Source: Sphingomonas_O antarctica (GTDB taxonomy: Bacteria > Pseudomonadota > Alphaproteobacteria > Sphingomonadales > Sphingomonadaceae). Taken from it: a stretch of DNA of 64,000 nucleotides. The DNA is taken from NCBI RefSeq assembly GCF_965137005.1, contig NZ_CBCRXM010000013.1, positions 29,436 to 93,435 of the forward strand, read 5' to 3'. How positions within the stretch are numbered: position 1 is the stretch's first letter; each line of letters opens with the position of its first letter. Below, piece by piece: positions 52,503-60,206 of the stretch. Under the pieces are notes generated by a model, which was not told where the DNA came from, searched no databases, and saw only the letters and a program-made list of their open reading frames with translations. Made by a program: the position numbers and the translations under genes.

Positions 52503-53774
52503 ATGTCGAGGCTGCACGCAGTCGCCACCACCGCCGAAGAGGTCGCCGCTCATTTCGGCGTCGAACCCGTTCCATACTTCGAGGTGCCGATCGAGACCGT
52601 CGAGGGACTTCCCGGCCTCGTCGTATTCGAGAGAGGCGGTCGCCGGCATCTACGTCTCATGACTTGGGGCTTCCCGCGACTTTCCCGCGCCATGCACACG
52701 CGCGGTGAAGAGCCGAACCGCATCGGTTTGGTCGCCGACCTCACGAGCCCCATGTGGGACGAAATGGTCGTCGAGCCGAAATACCGCTGCCTGATCCCGA
52801 TCACCCATTTCGCCAACCCGGACGGACCTGCGGGCGCAAAGACGCGCACGTGGTTCTCGGTCAAGGATCAACCGATCGTAGCCTGGGCGGGCTTCTGCCG
52901 GAACATCCCGGATCAGGGCCCGCTCTATGCCGGCATGACCATGGAGGCGAACGACGCGATCCCGCCGACCAACGACCGCATGCCTGTCCTGCTGGAACCG
53001 AGCGAATACGAGCGCTGGCTGCACGGCACCGTCCAAGACGTGATCCAGTTTCAGTATCGCGCGCCGTTCGATGCATCGCGCGCCGTTCGATGCATCGCGC
53101 ATCATTCTGGAGGCGACCGAGGACCGGTGGCGCAGCGGCAAGGGTCCGCCGCGCCCGGCGCTGCCCGCACCTCAACCGGCTCTGCTCTGAGACCCGCTGT
53201 GGCCGCCGTCGCCGACCTGTTCGGGCCTCTCGAGGGCTCGACGCTGCCGGGCCTGTCCAGCTGGCCGGAGGTGATCCCACCCACGCGCGAGCGGGACATC
53301 ATCGAAAACATCGACGCGACCGAACTTTCGCCATTCCGCTTCCAAGGCTGGTTGGGCAAGCGCCATACGCGCTCCTACGGCTGGACCTACGACTTCGACA
53401 CCGGCCGGTTCGCAAAAGGCGAGCCGATGCCGCAGTGGCTGATCTCGGTGCGCGACGAGGTCGCCGAGGCCGTTGACCTACCTGCAGACGGGCTCGAGCA
53501 GGCTCTCCTCATCCGCTACGATCCTGGTGCCGGCATTGGCTGGCACAAGGACCGTCCGGTATTTGAGCACGTCGTCGGACTCTCGCTTGGCAACCCAGCG
53601 ACGCTGCGCTTCCGCCGCCGCCGCGCCGATCGCGGCTTCGAACGCTTCTCGCTCGAGGCCCAGCCCCGATCGCTCTACCGGCTGTCGGGCGAGGCCCGAT
53701 GCGCCTGGGAGCACAGTATCGCAGAGATGGAGGTGCCCCGCCGCTCGATCACATTCCGCACGCTGGCTCGGTAG
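52503..53774 (+). CDS. Fusion of a catalytically degenerate SRAP domain with an AlkB-like dioxygenase
   Basis: A predicted protein of 423 residues. Residues 1 to about 195 are an SRAP (YedK/HMCES) domain, but each catalytic position is changed compared with the second SRAP in this window: Cys2 is Ser (MSRLHAV), the Asn before IAD is Leu (IGLVADL), Glu in FAEAEG is Asn (FANPDG) and His in IHDRMP is Asn (TNDRMP). Residues about 230-423 are an AlkB-type Fe(II)/2-oxoglutarate dioxygenase with GWHKDRP (His, Asp), WEHSI (His) and RRSITFRTL (Arg). Joining residues 195-230 are out-of-frame SRAP tail, produced by a 19-bp tandem duplication (53057-53094). Ancestrally these were two overlapping genes. 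LexA box upstream. Confidence 0.87.
   Translation: MSRLHAVATTAEEVAAHFGVEPVPYFEVPIETVEGLPGLVVFERGGRRHLRLMTWGFPRLSRAMHTRGEEPNRIGLVADLTSPMWDEMVVEPKYRCLIPITHFANPDGPAGAKTRTWFSVKDQPIVAWAGFCRNIPDQGPLYAGMTMEANDAIPPTNDRMPVLLEPSEYERWLHGTVQDVIQFQYRAPFDASRAVRCIAHHSGGDRGPVAQRQGSAAPGAARTSTGSALRPAVAAVADLFGPLEGSTLPGLSSWPEVIPPTRERDIIENIDATELSPFRFQGWLGKRHTRSYGWTYDFDTGRFAKGEPMPQWLISVRDEVAEAVDLPADGLEQALLIRYDPGAGIGWHKDRPVFEHVVGLSLGNPATLRFRRRRADRGFERFSLEAQPRSLYRLSGEARCAWEHSIAEMEVPRRSITFRTLAR
53057..53100 (+). repeat. 19-bp tandem duplication at the SRAP/AlkB junction
   Basis: The unit at 53057-53075 (TCGCGCGCCGTTCGATGCA) is repeated exactly at 53076-53094, followed by 6 more matching bases. Removing one unit restores an SRAP tail ending in TGA at 53188-53190, which overlaps the AlkB frame by a CTGA. 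Confidence 0.93.
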
Positions 53775-53803
53775 CGAACGCGACCGCAGGGCGTTGGCGC
53801 CCA

Positions 53804-54166
53804 ATGACTTCCACTTCCACGAACAGCGGCAGGTCGGAGCGCCGGGCGACCTCCGATCACCCGGTGACGCCGGATGGCCGCTACTTAGTGGTGCGCGGGC
53901 GGTTGTGGCGACGGAGCGATCCCAAGCTGAGCGATGAGGATCGCGAGCGGCTCGTGAGCGCACTCATGTCGGCGAGACGGGGGGTCGCCACAGCGCGCCG
54001 CACCAGTGACGGGCAGGCGGAGGGCGCGGCCCACGAGGCGGTCGATGCGACGAAGCGGGCGCTTGGCGAGCGCGGGCCGGTGTGGTGGGACGACGGCGCC
54101 CTTGACTACAACCGCCACATGGCGAGAAACACCCCCTACGCAGACTGGTTCGGAGGCCTCGACTGA
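53804..54166 (+). CDS. Conserved hypothetical protein
   Basis: A protein of 120 residues: HPVTPDGRYLVVRGRLWRRS, DEDRERLVSALMSARRGV, AHEAVDATKRALGERGPVWW, then DDGALDYNRHMARNTPYADW. I recall this family as common in sphingomonads and rhizobia near DNA-repair or stress genes, with no known function. Start ATG 53804 is 30 bp after the AlkB stop, so it may be read from the SOS-controlled transcript. Confidence 0.7.
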   Translation: MTSTSTNSGRSERRATSDHPVTPDGRYLVVRGRLWRRSDPKLSDEDRERLVSALMSARRGVATARRTSDGQAEGAAHEAVDATKRALGERGPVWWDDGALDYNRHMARNTPYADWFGGLD

Positions 54167-54177
54167 TCATTCCTTAA

Positions 54178-54348
54178 TCAGTGGTCGCCGCGGTCTCCCT
54201 CGCCGGGCTTCGACTTCGTCTTGGCATGCTTGCGCACGTCCTGCGAAAGCGACTTTCCGACATCGTCGGACCCCTTGAACTGTCCCGCGTCGTCGCGACG
54301 GACGTAGCGCTTGTCGGTCCCAGTATGGATGAGTTCACGCTTCGACAT
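54178..54348 (-). CDS. Small basic conserved hypothetical protein
   Basis: A protein of 56 residues (MSKRELIHTGTDKRYVRRDD, then KSLSQDVRKHAKTKSKPGEG), highly charged and probably nucleic-acid-contacting or disordered. The start at 54348 has GGAGG about 7 nt upstream. Similar short proteins occur widely in alphaproteobacteria. Function unknown. Confidence 0.65.
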   Translation of the reverse strand: MSKRELIHTGTDKRYVRRDDAGQFKGSDDVGKSLSQDVRKHAKTKSKPGEGDRGDH

Positions 54349-54434
54349 GACAGCCTCCAATCTCGTTGTTCCGCGGGAACGCCTGGCGATTCCTGTGGTT
54401 CAATCACATCAAGACATCCGAATGAAAGAACACG

Positions 54435-54698
54435 ATGGCCAACGGCTGGGCGCCAGACGGCGCGGTGCGGGATCAGATCGCCGACACAGTCAAGGATGCG
54501 GTCTCAGCCGCGCGCGCGCGCATGCCGTCGGGCGAGAGCGCAGAAGATTGCGAGGTCTGCGGCGAGGATATCCCTCAAAAGCGGCGGGATGCCCTGCCCG
54601 GCGTCCGAACCTGTGTCGCCTGTCAGGCGGAACGCGACCAGCGGCCAGCAAGCTCCGGCATCAACCGTCGGGGCAGCAAGGACAGCCAGCTGCGCTAG
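54435..54698 (+). CDS. DksA/TraR-type C4 zinc-finger protein
   Basis: A protein of 87 residues with the DksA/TraR zinc finger CEVCGEDIPQKRRDALPGVR followed by TCVACQAERD (C-x2-C-x17-C-x2-C). The N-terminal helix is short, as in TraR-like proteins of plasmids and phages. It may modulate RNA polymerase through the secondary channel. Typical of accessory regions. Confidence 0.85.
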   Translation: MANGWAPDGAVRDQIADTVKDAVSAARARMPSGESAEDCEVCGEDIPQKRRDALPGVRTCVACQAERDQRPASSGINRRGSKDSQLR

Positions 54699-54704
54699 GC
54701 GACG

Positions 54705-55460
54705 TCAGCGGCCAAAGAGACGGGCGAACAGGCCGGGCTTCGACGCCGGCGCCGATACGAGCGGCTCGACAGGCTCGTCATCCCGCAGCATGTCATCGAT
54801 GCGCGCCATCGCATCGGCATGGCGCCGCTCGCGCTCGATCCCGTTCAATTCGCGCACTCGCGCACTGACAGCCAGATAGAGTTCAGCATGGACGCGCTTC
54901 GCGGTGCTGTGCGTAAACGGCTCGCCCCAGGCGGCGCGCATCCACTTCCGGTCGGTGGCGTTCAGAAGGACGAGTTCGTCGCAGCCGATGCTCTCCCACG
55001 ACAGTTCCAGGTCGGCGAACCGCGAATATGGGGTCATCTCGAATAGGCCATAGCCAATCCCCTTGTCGGCATCCGTCTCGACCGCGAAGCTCCACAAGGA
55101 AGCGAGGCGATGTAGCTTACGGAGGGCCGGGTCCGCGTCGGCGCCGTCCTTGCGCGCCTGCCGGATCATCGCACGCAGTGCGATCGCCATCTCCCTCCAC
55201 GCAGCCGGAAGCGAAAGGTTGCGCTCCGCGACCTCGAAGCGGGCCCGCGGATCGTCCTTCGAGCGCTGCAGAGCGTCATACCAGAACTCGCCGTCCCCCT
55301 CCCGTGGCCCCGGAGTGCGCCCCTCGATCCCGGTTTCGGTCCGCGTCCACACGGGCTTCCATAAAGCCTCGTCGCGGCGAACGACCTGCTCCTCGGTGGT
55401 GGTGTCGATCCACCGCATCGTCACGCCGCGCCGCTCAATGCGGGACCGAAACTGCGCCAT
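54705..55460 (-). CDS. Hypothetical protein
   Basis: Up to 251 residues. Features: VWTRTETGIEGRTPGPREGD, GEFWYDALQRSKDDPRARFE, LPAAWREMAIALRAMIRQAR, LWSFAVETDADKGIGYGLFE and a C-terminus ending GLFARLFGR, an amphipathic or short hydrophobic tail. ATG 55460 overlaps the preceding gene by 26 bp; ATG 55418 (MRWIDTTTEE) is the alternative. No recognised family, no signal peptide. It is the third gene of a minus-strand run starting with SRAP. Confidence 0.6.
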   Translation of the reverse strand: MAQFRSRIERRGVTMRWIDTTTEEQVVRRDEALWKPVWTRTETGIEGRTPGPREGDGEFWYDALQRSKDDPRARFEVAERNLSLPAAWREMAIALRAMIRQARKDGADADPALRKLHRLASLWSFAVETDADKGIGYGLFEMTPYSRFADLELSWESIGCDELVLLNATDRKWMRAAWGEPFTHSTAKRVHAELYLAVSARVRELNGIERERRHADAMARIDDMLRDDEPVEPLVSAPASKPGLFARLFGR

Positions 55461-55626
55461 TCAACGCGTCGAAGCGAGCGGCGATCTCCTTCCAGCGACG
55501 GACACCCGCCAAATCCCCTTCCAGCGCCAGCGCCCCGATGCGTTCCGCAATGAACACGGGGGCTGCGTTCCCGAGCTGGCGCTGAACGGCGGCGGCCTCT
55601 GCCCGACGTTCCTCGTCCGGCGTCAC
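55435..55626 (-). CDS. DUF6961-like small protein
   Basis: A protein of 63 residues, TPDEERRAEAAAVQRQLGNA then APVFIAERIGALALEGD and GVRRWKEIAARFDAL. This fits a small alphaproteobacterial family (DUF6961, as I recall it) of unknown function, often next to SRAP genes. GTG 55626 overlaps the SRAP stop (GTGA), so it is coupled to it. Confidence 0.7.
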   Translation of the reverse strand: MTPDEERRAEAAAVQRQLGNAAPVFIAERIGALALEGDLAGVRRWKEIAARFDALNGAVSVPH

Positions 55627-56273
55627 GCGAGCGCCAACCCTTCGGCCGATGGCGGCGCCTTGCGCTTCACCCACAGCTCACTCGTCCGGGTCATCTCGAT
55701 GAGGTCATCGGGGTAGCAGCGCTCCTGGAACGCCAACGCGTCGTCGAACGAGCCGTTCAACCACTGATCGTATTCGTCGGGCTGGAGCAGGACTGGCATG
55801 CGGTCGTGGATCGGCCGGATCGCTTCGTTGCAGTCGGTCATCACGCCTGAGTAAACCGGGCCCCACTCGTCGCTGACGCGCCACAGACCCGCCCAGGCGA
55901 AGACGGGCTGATCCTTCACGTTGAACCAGGTGCGCGTCTTCGACCCCTTTGGACCCTCCGCCTCGGCGAAGCCGGTGAGAGGAATGAGGCAGCGCCACTG
56001 GGGCTTGCGGGCCAGCCCGATCCACATGGGCTTGCGCAGGTCGGCGATGTTGTTGACCGGCTTGGGCTTCGCCGTCGGCGACATGCTCTTCAACCGCAGC
56101 GGGAAGCCCCAGGTCATAGATTGAGAGACGCGCGCGTCCTCGTGTTCGCGGACGACGACGCCCGGCGTTCCCGGATAGACCTCCTCGCCTGCATTGCTCT
56201 GAACCGGGTTCGCCACGCCGAAATGGGCCGCGACCTCGGCGGCGCTCTTACGGACGGTGTAGAGATTGCACAT
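55623..56273 (-). CDS. SOS response-associated peptidase (SRAP, YedK/HMCES family)
   Basis: A protein of 216 residues that should crosslink to abasic sites in single-stranded DNA through Cys2 and protect them. MCNLYTVRKSAAEVAAHFGV carries Cys2; VNNIADLRKPMW carries Asn; CLIPLTGFAEAEG carries the Glu; IHDRMPVLLQP carries the His. All four catalytic residues are present. It leads a small minus-strand operon. No LexA box was seen upstream. It is the intact counterpart of the degenerate SRAP domain 3 kb away. Confidence 0.92.
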   Translation of the reverse strand: MCNLYTVRKSAAEVAAHFGVANPVQSNAGEEVYPGTPGVVVREHEDARVSQSMTWGFPLRLKSMSPTAKPKPVNNIADLRKPMWIGLARKPQWRCLIPLTGFAEAEGPKGSKTRTWFNVKDQPVFAWAGLWRVSDEWGPVYSGVMTDCNEAIRPIHDRMPVLLQPDEYDQWLNGSFDDALAFQERCYPDDLIEMTRTSELWVKRKAPPSAEGLALA

Positions 56274-56333
56274 GAGTGGAGACTAGCGTCACGCGGTAAG
56301 GTCGCAACCGGGAACTCACCAGAGAAGATGCCC

Positions 56334-57122
56334 TCAGCTTGTTAGCTCCGCCTCATCATCGGACGATGGGTCGTCGTGTATCTCGACGACCGCGACGCGG
56401 CTGAAGTTCCTAGCTGAATTTGAGCTCGTGACGCCCTCCTGGCTATGTGCTTCGGCTGCAAGAAGTCGGGGTTCCGTAAGTGGCAAGCCACGCAAATGCG
56501 TCATGATGGGATCGTGGTTCTGCGCAAGCTGCGTGAGGGCCGTGAACACTTCAGTATGCCGATCGCTGACAGACCTGGTGGCAATCTCCAGAACTCGCTC
56601 CACCAACTTCTCGGCACGTTTCGCGAGCGCGGCCCTGTTGTGGGCGCGGCTCGACAGATGGCCGATCGGGTGATCCTTGTCGAACGGTCTCAAGACCATT
56701 GCTTCTGCCAGCAGCGGCGCGCCATCGACCGGTTCGCCCTTACCAAAGTGCGCAACCTCCTTGTTCCTCAAACGCATCACCTCGCGGTGCACGTCGCGCA
56801 ACGACTGCGGCAGCTTCGAGATGCCGAACCAAGGCCTGCGGTCGATCGGCGGGGTGTCGGTCGCTCGCGCGTAGAGGATAATCGCGGTCGTCATCAACGA
56901 CCCGACGATCGTCGTGAGATCCGCGTCGTCGAGCGGGGTTTCGTCGCTGCCGCTCGTGAGGCGACGCAGCAGGCGCAACGCCAAAAGCGCTTCGTCGAGG
57001 TCGCGATGGGCGGACGACACGTCCGCCGCGCGGCGGATTGCCTGAACAAGATCCGGCCGTGAGCCCTGCTCCTCAAGCCAGACTCCCAGAGCTGACAGGT
57101 CATATACGGTGTGCAGGATCAT
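56334..57122 (-). CDS. Hypothetical helical protein, possible HEPN-like
   Basis: A protein of 262 residues, largely helical: MILHTVYDLSALGVWLEEQG, HRDLDEALLALRLLRRLTSG, TTIVGSLMTTAIILYARATD, VHREVMRLRNKEVAHFGKGE. The last block contains R-N-K-E-V-A-H, compatible with the R-x4-6-H motif of HEPN ribonucleases, but this is a single weak hint. It follows the methyltransferase-HNH gene on the same strand after an 84-bp gap. ATG 57122 was taken; an upstream ATG at 57164 is possible. Confidence 0.6.
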   Translation of the reverse strand: MILHTVYDLSALGVWLEEQGSRPDLVQAIRRAADVSSAHRDLDEALLALRLLRRLTSGSDETPLDDADLTTIVGSLMTTAIILYARATDTPPIDRRPWFGISKLPQSLRDVHREVMRLRNKEVAHFGKGEPVDGAPLLAEAMVLRPFDKDHPIGHLSSRAHNRAALAKRAEKLVERVLEIATRSVSDRHTEVFTALTQLAQNHDPIMTHLRGLPLTEPRLLAAEAHSQEGVTSSNSARNFSRVAVVEIHDDPSSDDEAELTS

Positions 57123-57206
57123 CAAGAACGGATGCCATTCCCAGCACCTGTTGACGAGTGGCAAGCGTATAACGAAGTCGAGACCGAGCCAGGAGGCCAG
57201 CCGCCG

Positions 57207-58948
57207 TCAAAACGCTGGATGCCACTCCGGCAGCTGCTGATCCTGACGCAGGCGAAGTCGCCGCCACTCCAGAGCAGAGAAGACTTCAGCTGGGGTCGCG
57301 GCGCACTCGATGGGAAGGGCCGCGGCGGCCTCACGGATGAACACCTCTCCGAGCAAGTTGTCCTCGAGCCAGGCATCCTCCCACCAAGCCACGATGCGTT
57401 GCCGCGAAGACGCCAGCAGGGTCGCTGACGGCAGGAGGTCGCGCTTCTGATGCTGGTTCACGCGCCGGTCTGCCGGCAGCAAATTCCAGAGATCGTCGCA
57501 CGGCCATGCCGACCACGGCAGGCAGTGATCAACGTCGAGACTTGCCATGCTCAGGTCGCAGCCGCTCCAGACACACTCAACGGTCCTCCCCTTCGCGATG
57601 AGCCGCTGCGCAGCCGCGCGACCCGCGACGGTGCTCCGCAGCGGCTCCTGCCACTCGAGGGCCGCCTCAACCTTTCCCGGCTCGATCGCCATCCCCATCC
57701 GCGCCGCGTAGCGGCGCGTCAGCCTGGCCCATTCAGCGACGAGGACGGGCTCGATCCACGCACCGAAGCGCGTCATCGCTCGCCAGACAGCTCCCGGAAC
57801 CGTGAGCGTGCCCCATTCGCGTAGGGTCGAAACATCCAACGACAGGCTCATCTGCCGCCCGCGCGACCTTTCACGCTGCGCATGGAAGACGCGTCGCTCC
57901 GAGTTGGGAAACCGCATAAAGTTGGCAGGCATCATCGCGATTGTCGCGGCAGCCTCGCCGATAGCAGCTCTCACGAGAGTCGCACGCTCGCCTGTGTGCA
58001 TCGCGCCTGGCCGCAGGTCCTGCGCAGACGCGCTGAAATCCGCCAGCGCCCTGAATCCGGTCTTGGCGAATCCAAGACCGTCTGGCCCGCTATTCCCCGG
58101 CGCCTGAGGTAGACCCAGCCGAACGAGGGGGAGATACATCCGGATCCAGTTCGCCGCGACGAGGCCAAGGGGTATCTCGACGGCATCCGGATCGCCAACA
58201 TCACCTGTCGGTTGGGCAGTGGCTGGCGCATATTCGGCCACGCGCGCGACCGCCCTGAGAAGCCCCAGCTTATAGGTGGAAGACTTCTCGTCGGACAGGA
58301 TGATGCCGCGCAGTAAAGGCAGGGCTCCCGCACCGTCGTCCGGCAGGCGCAGCACCACCGTCGTCCACGTGACCTCGGTTCGCGCCATCGCGTCCTCCGT
58401 GTGGTCGACGCGCAGGATTTCGAGCCCGTGTGAACGGGCCAGCACTTCCACCTCGCCGAGCGAAGTGTCGTGCATCGGGCGGCCAACGGGCGCAGGTCCA
58501 TCGCGCAGCGTGATAACCAGGACACCGCCCGGCTTGAGAAGCGTCCCGAGCTTGCGAAAGGCGCGCTCCCTTCCGCCCGGTGCGACGTGCTGCCACACCC
58601 CCGCGACGAGGATAGCATCGAAGGCGAGCGCCAGCCTGTGGACCGCATCCAAGGTCGGCAGGCGATCGTCGATCCAGCGAATCCGTTCCGAGGGGTGGCG
58701 CCGCGAACCTTCGGAACGCATCGCGGCGGCGGGTTCGACCGCCACCACCTCTAGCCTAAGTCCGCAAGCCAATGGGCGTCCCGGCCAGACCCAGCGCCGA
58801 CATCCAGCGCGAGGCCGCCCGCAACCGGATCCCGTAGAAGGTTCTGTATGCCGGCGTAGCTACCAAGGAGCTCAGGGCGGTCGTAGCTCGCCGCCAACTC
58901 CCCGGCGGTGGCGTCGTAAGCGGCGATCGTGTCCAAGTCGTCCGTCAT
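57207..58948 (-). pseudogene. SAM methyltransferase-HNH nuclease fusion, frameshifted
   Basis: An unusual fusion of about 580 residues. The N-terminal part starts MTDDLDTIAAYDATAGELAA and has motif I LALDVGAGSGRDAHWLADLG, after which the frame ends in TAG near 58751. Continuing in the -strand frame shifted by one base gives GLRLEVVAVEPAAAMRSEGS, which is the direct continuation of the Rossmann fold. One base is therefore missing near 58755. The C-terminal part carries an HNH-type nuclease (VECVWSGCDLSMASLDVDHC, then LPWSAWPCDDLWNLLPADRR). The ATG at 58948 begins one base after the HNH gene stop. It is broken, or the base loss is a sequence error. Confidence 0.82.
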
Positions 58949-58949
58949 A

Positions 58950-59858
58950 TCAGCCGCCCGCGAACATTTCGCGATGCCGAGCGACATATTCCGGTCGCGG
59001 ATGCAGGCGCGCCGCGCGCGGGAGCCTGATCGGCTGTCCGGTCGACGGGAACAGCTGGCGGAGCTCCGCGGGAACCTTGTTGTGCGAAACGAGCAGGCCA
59101 AACCGCTCGTCCAGACTGATAAGGTGACGGTCGAACAGCCAGTGAGCCGTCGCGGAGAGCGCAATGCCGTTCTGAACCTCGTCCGGCCCTCCACCGGCCA
59201 CCGACCAGATGTGGGCGGCCTGAGCCTCGGCCTTGCCACCGCCGTTTACGATCCGCAGGCCGGTCACAGCGCAGGTGCTGTCATACGCGTCGAGAACGAG
59301 ACCTCGGAAGGCGGCATCGCGGATCTTGCGGTTGACCAGCATCTGCTCGACCCGCCGCTCAGTCGGCGGCTGGTGGATGAGCATTTCAGTGGCGGGGTCG
59401 AGGAACCTCGGCTCCAGTTCCAGGCGTATGGCGTTTAGCGGATCAAGCGTCCGGCTGAGCCCAGCGTCGACGATCGCGACGAAGTCGGCAGCATCGATCT
59501 CGCGGACCGATCGCCCACGCAGCGCCCGCCCGGCCACCGAGACGCTGGGCAGCTCGCGGAGGAAGCGCTCGGCGAAGCGGCCCTCGCCGTCGCGATAGGG
59601 GATCGCGCGATCTAGCTCGAGGAAATCGGCCATTCTCGCATAGAACAGTCCGGCGTCGTCCGGATCCGCGTCGATCCTTTTGACGCGGGCGACGGCAACG
59701 TAGGCCTTGCGCCCGCCGTCCGCTCCAGTCTCACGATAGAGTATCCAATGCCCGACAAAGCGTTCGGCGGTCCGGAGGTAGATGCGCGGGAACTGATAGC
59801 GCTCAGCTATGAGGTCGTCGTAGCGGGACGTGCCACTGATCTCGAACACCCCCTTCAT
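58950..59858 (-). CDS. HNH endonuclease
   Basis: A protein of 302 residues. The N-terminal 180 residues (ISGTSRYDDLIAERYQFPRI, WILYRETGADGGRKAYVAVA) form a domain that is probably for DNA or partner binding. The C-terminal nuclease reads VLDAYDSTCAVTGLRIVNGG, AEAQAAHIWSVAGGGPDEVQ and NGIALSATAHWLFDRHLISL, the HNH/ββα-Me type of restriction-like enzymes. It leads the three-gene minus-strand run. Confidence 0.88.
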   Translation of the reverse strand: MKGVFEISGTSRYDDLIAERYQFPRIYLRTAERFVGHWILYRETGADGGRKAYVAVARVKRIDADPDDAGLFYARMADFLELDRAIPYRDGEGRFAERFLRELPSVSVAGRALRGRSVREIDAADFVAIVDAGLSRTLDPLNAIRLELEPRFLDPATEMLIHQPPTERRVEQMLVNRKIRDAAFRGLVLDAYDSTCAVTGLRIVNGGGKAEAQAAHIWSVAGGGPDEVQNGIALSATAHWLFDRHLISLDERFGLLVSHNKVPAELRQLFPSTGQPIRLPRAARLHPRPEYVARHREMFAGG

Positions 59859-60206
59859 CGAACCGCTCCCTCAGCCGAAAGCATCATGGTTGTTTCGCAA
59901 AATGGCAAGGAATCCGCGATGCCTGGCCGATGACCGCTCCTGCTAAATCCGGTTTCGCATTATGATTTAGCTGATTCTCGACGATGTCCGCTTCAATTCA
60001 GCGAAGGCGCAAATCGGTCCCTTGACCCTATACGACGCTTGAGGCCAATTTGCCCGCGGGAGGATGCCGAATGAGCCGCACAATCAATACGAACATTTGG
60101 GGGGGTGCCTAGTGCGCGTGTCCAATAGTGATGACTCAAACGCAGTGGCTGCTCTCAGACAGGCGCAAATGATCGCGCCGCGCACGAGCCGAACCCATCG
60201 CTGGCG
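59859..60206. other. Divergent intergenic region with a possible leader peptide
   Basis: Promoters for the HNH operon (minus) and the DUF6361 operon (plus) must lie here; no consensus was certain. A 13-codon frame at 60071-60112 (MSRTINTNIWGGA) has an AGGA ribosome binding site upstream and could be a leader peptide. Another frame from GTG 60112 to 60210 lacks support. Confidence 0.35.

Noticed and set aside
54370..54400. GGAAC-N17-GTTC, resembling an EcfG general-stress promoter before the DksA/TraR-like gene
   Set aside because: The -10 half does not fit the CGTT consensus well and such matches arise by chance in GC-rich DNA.
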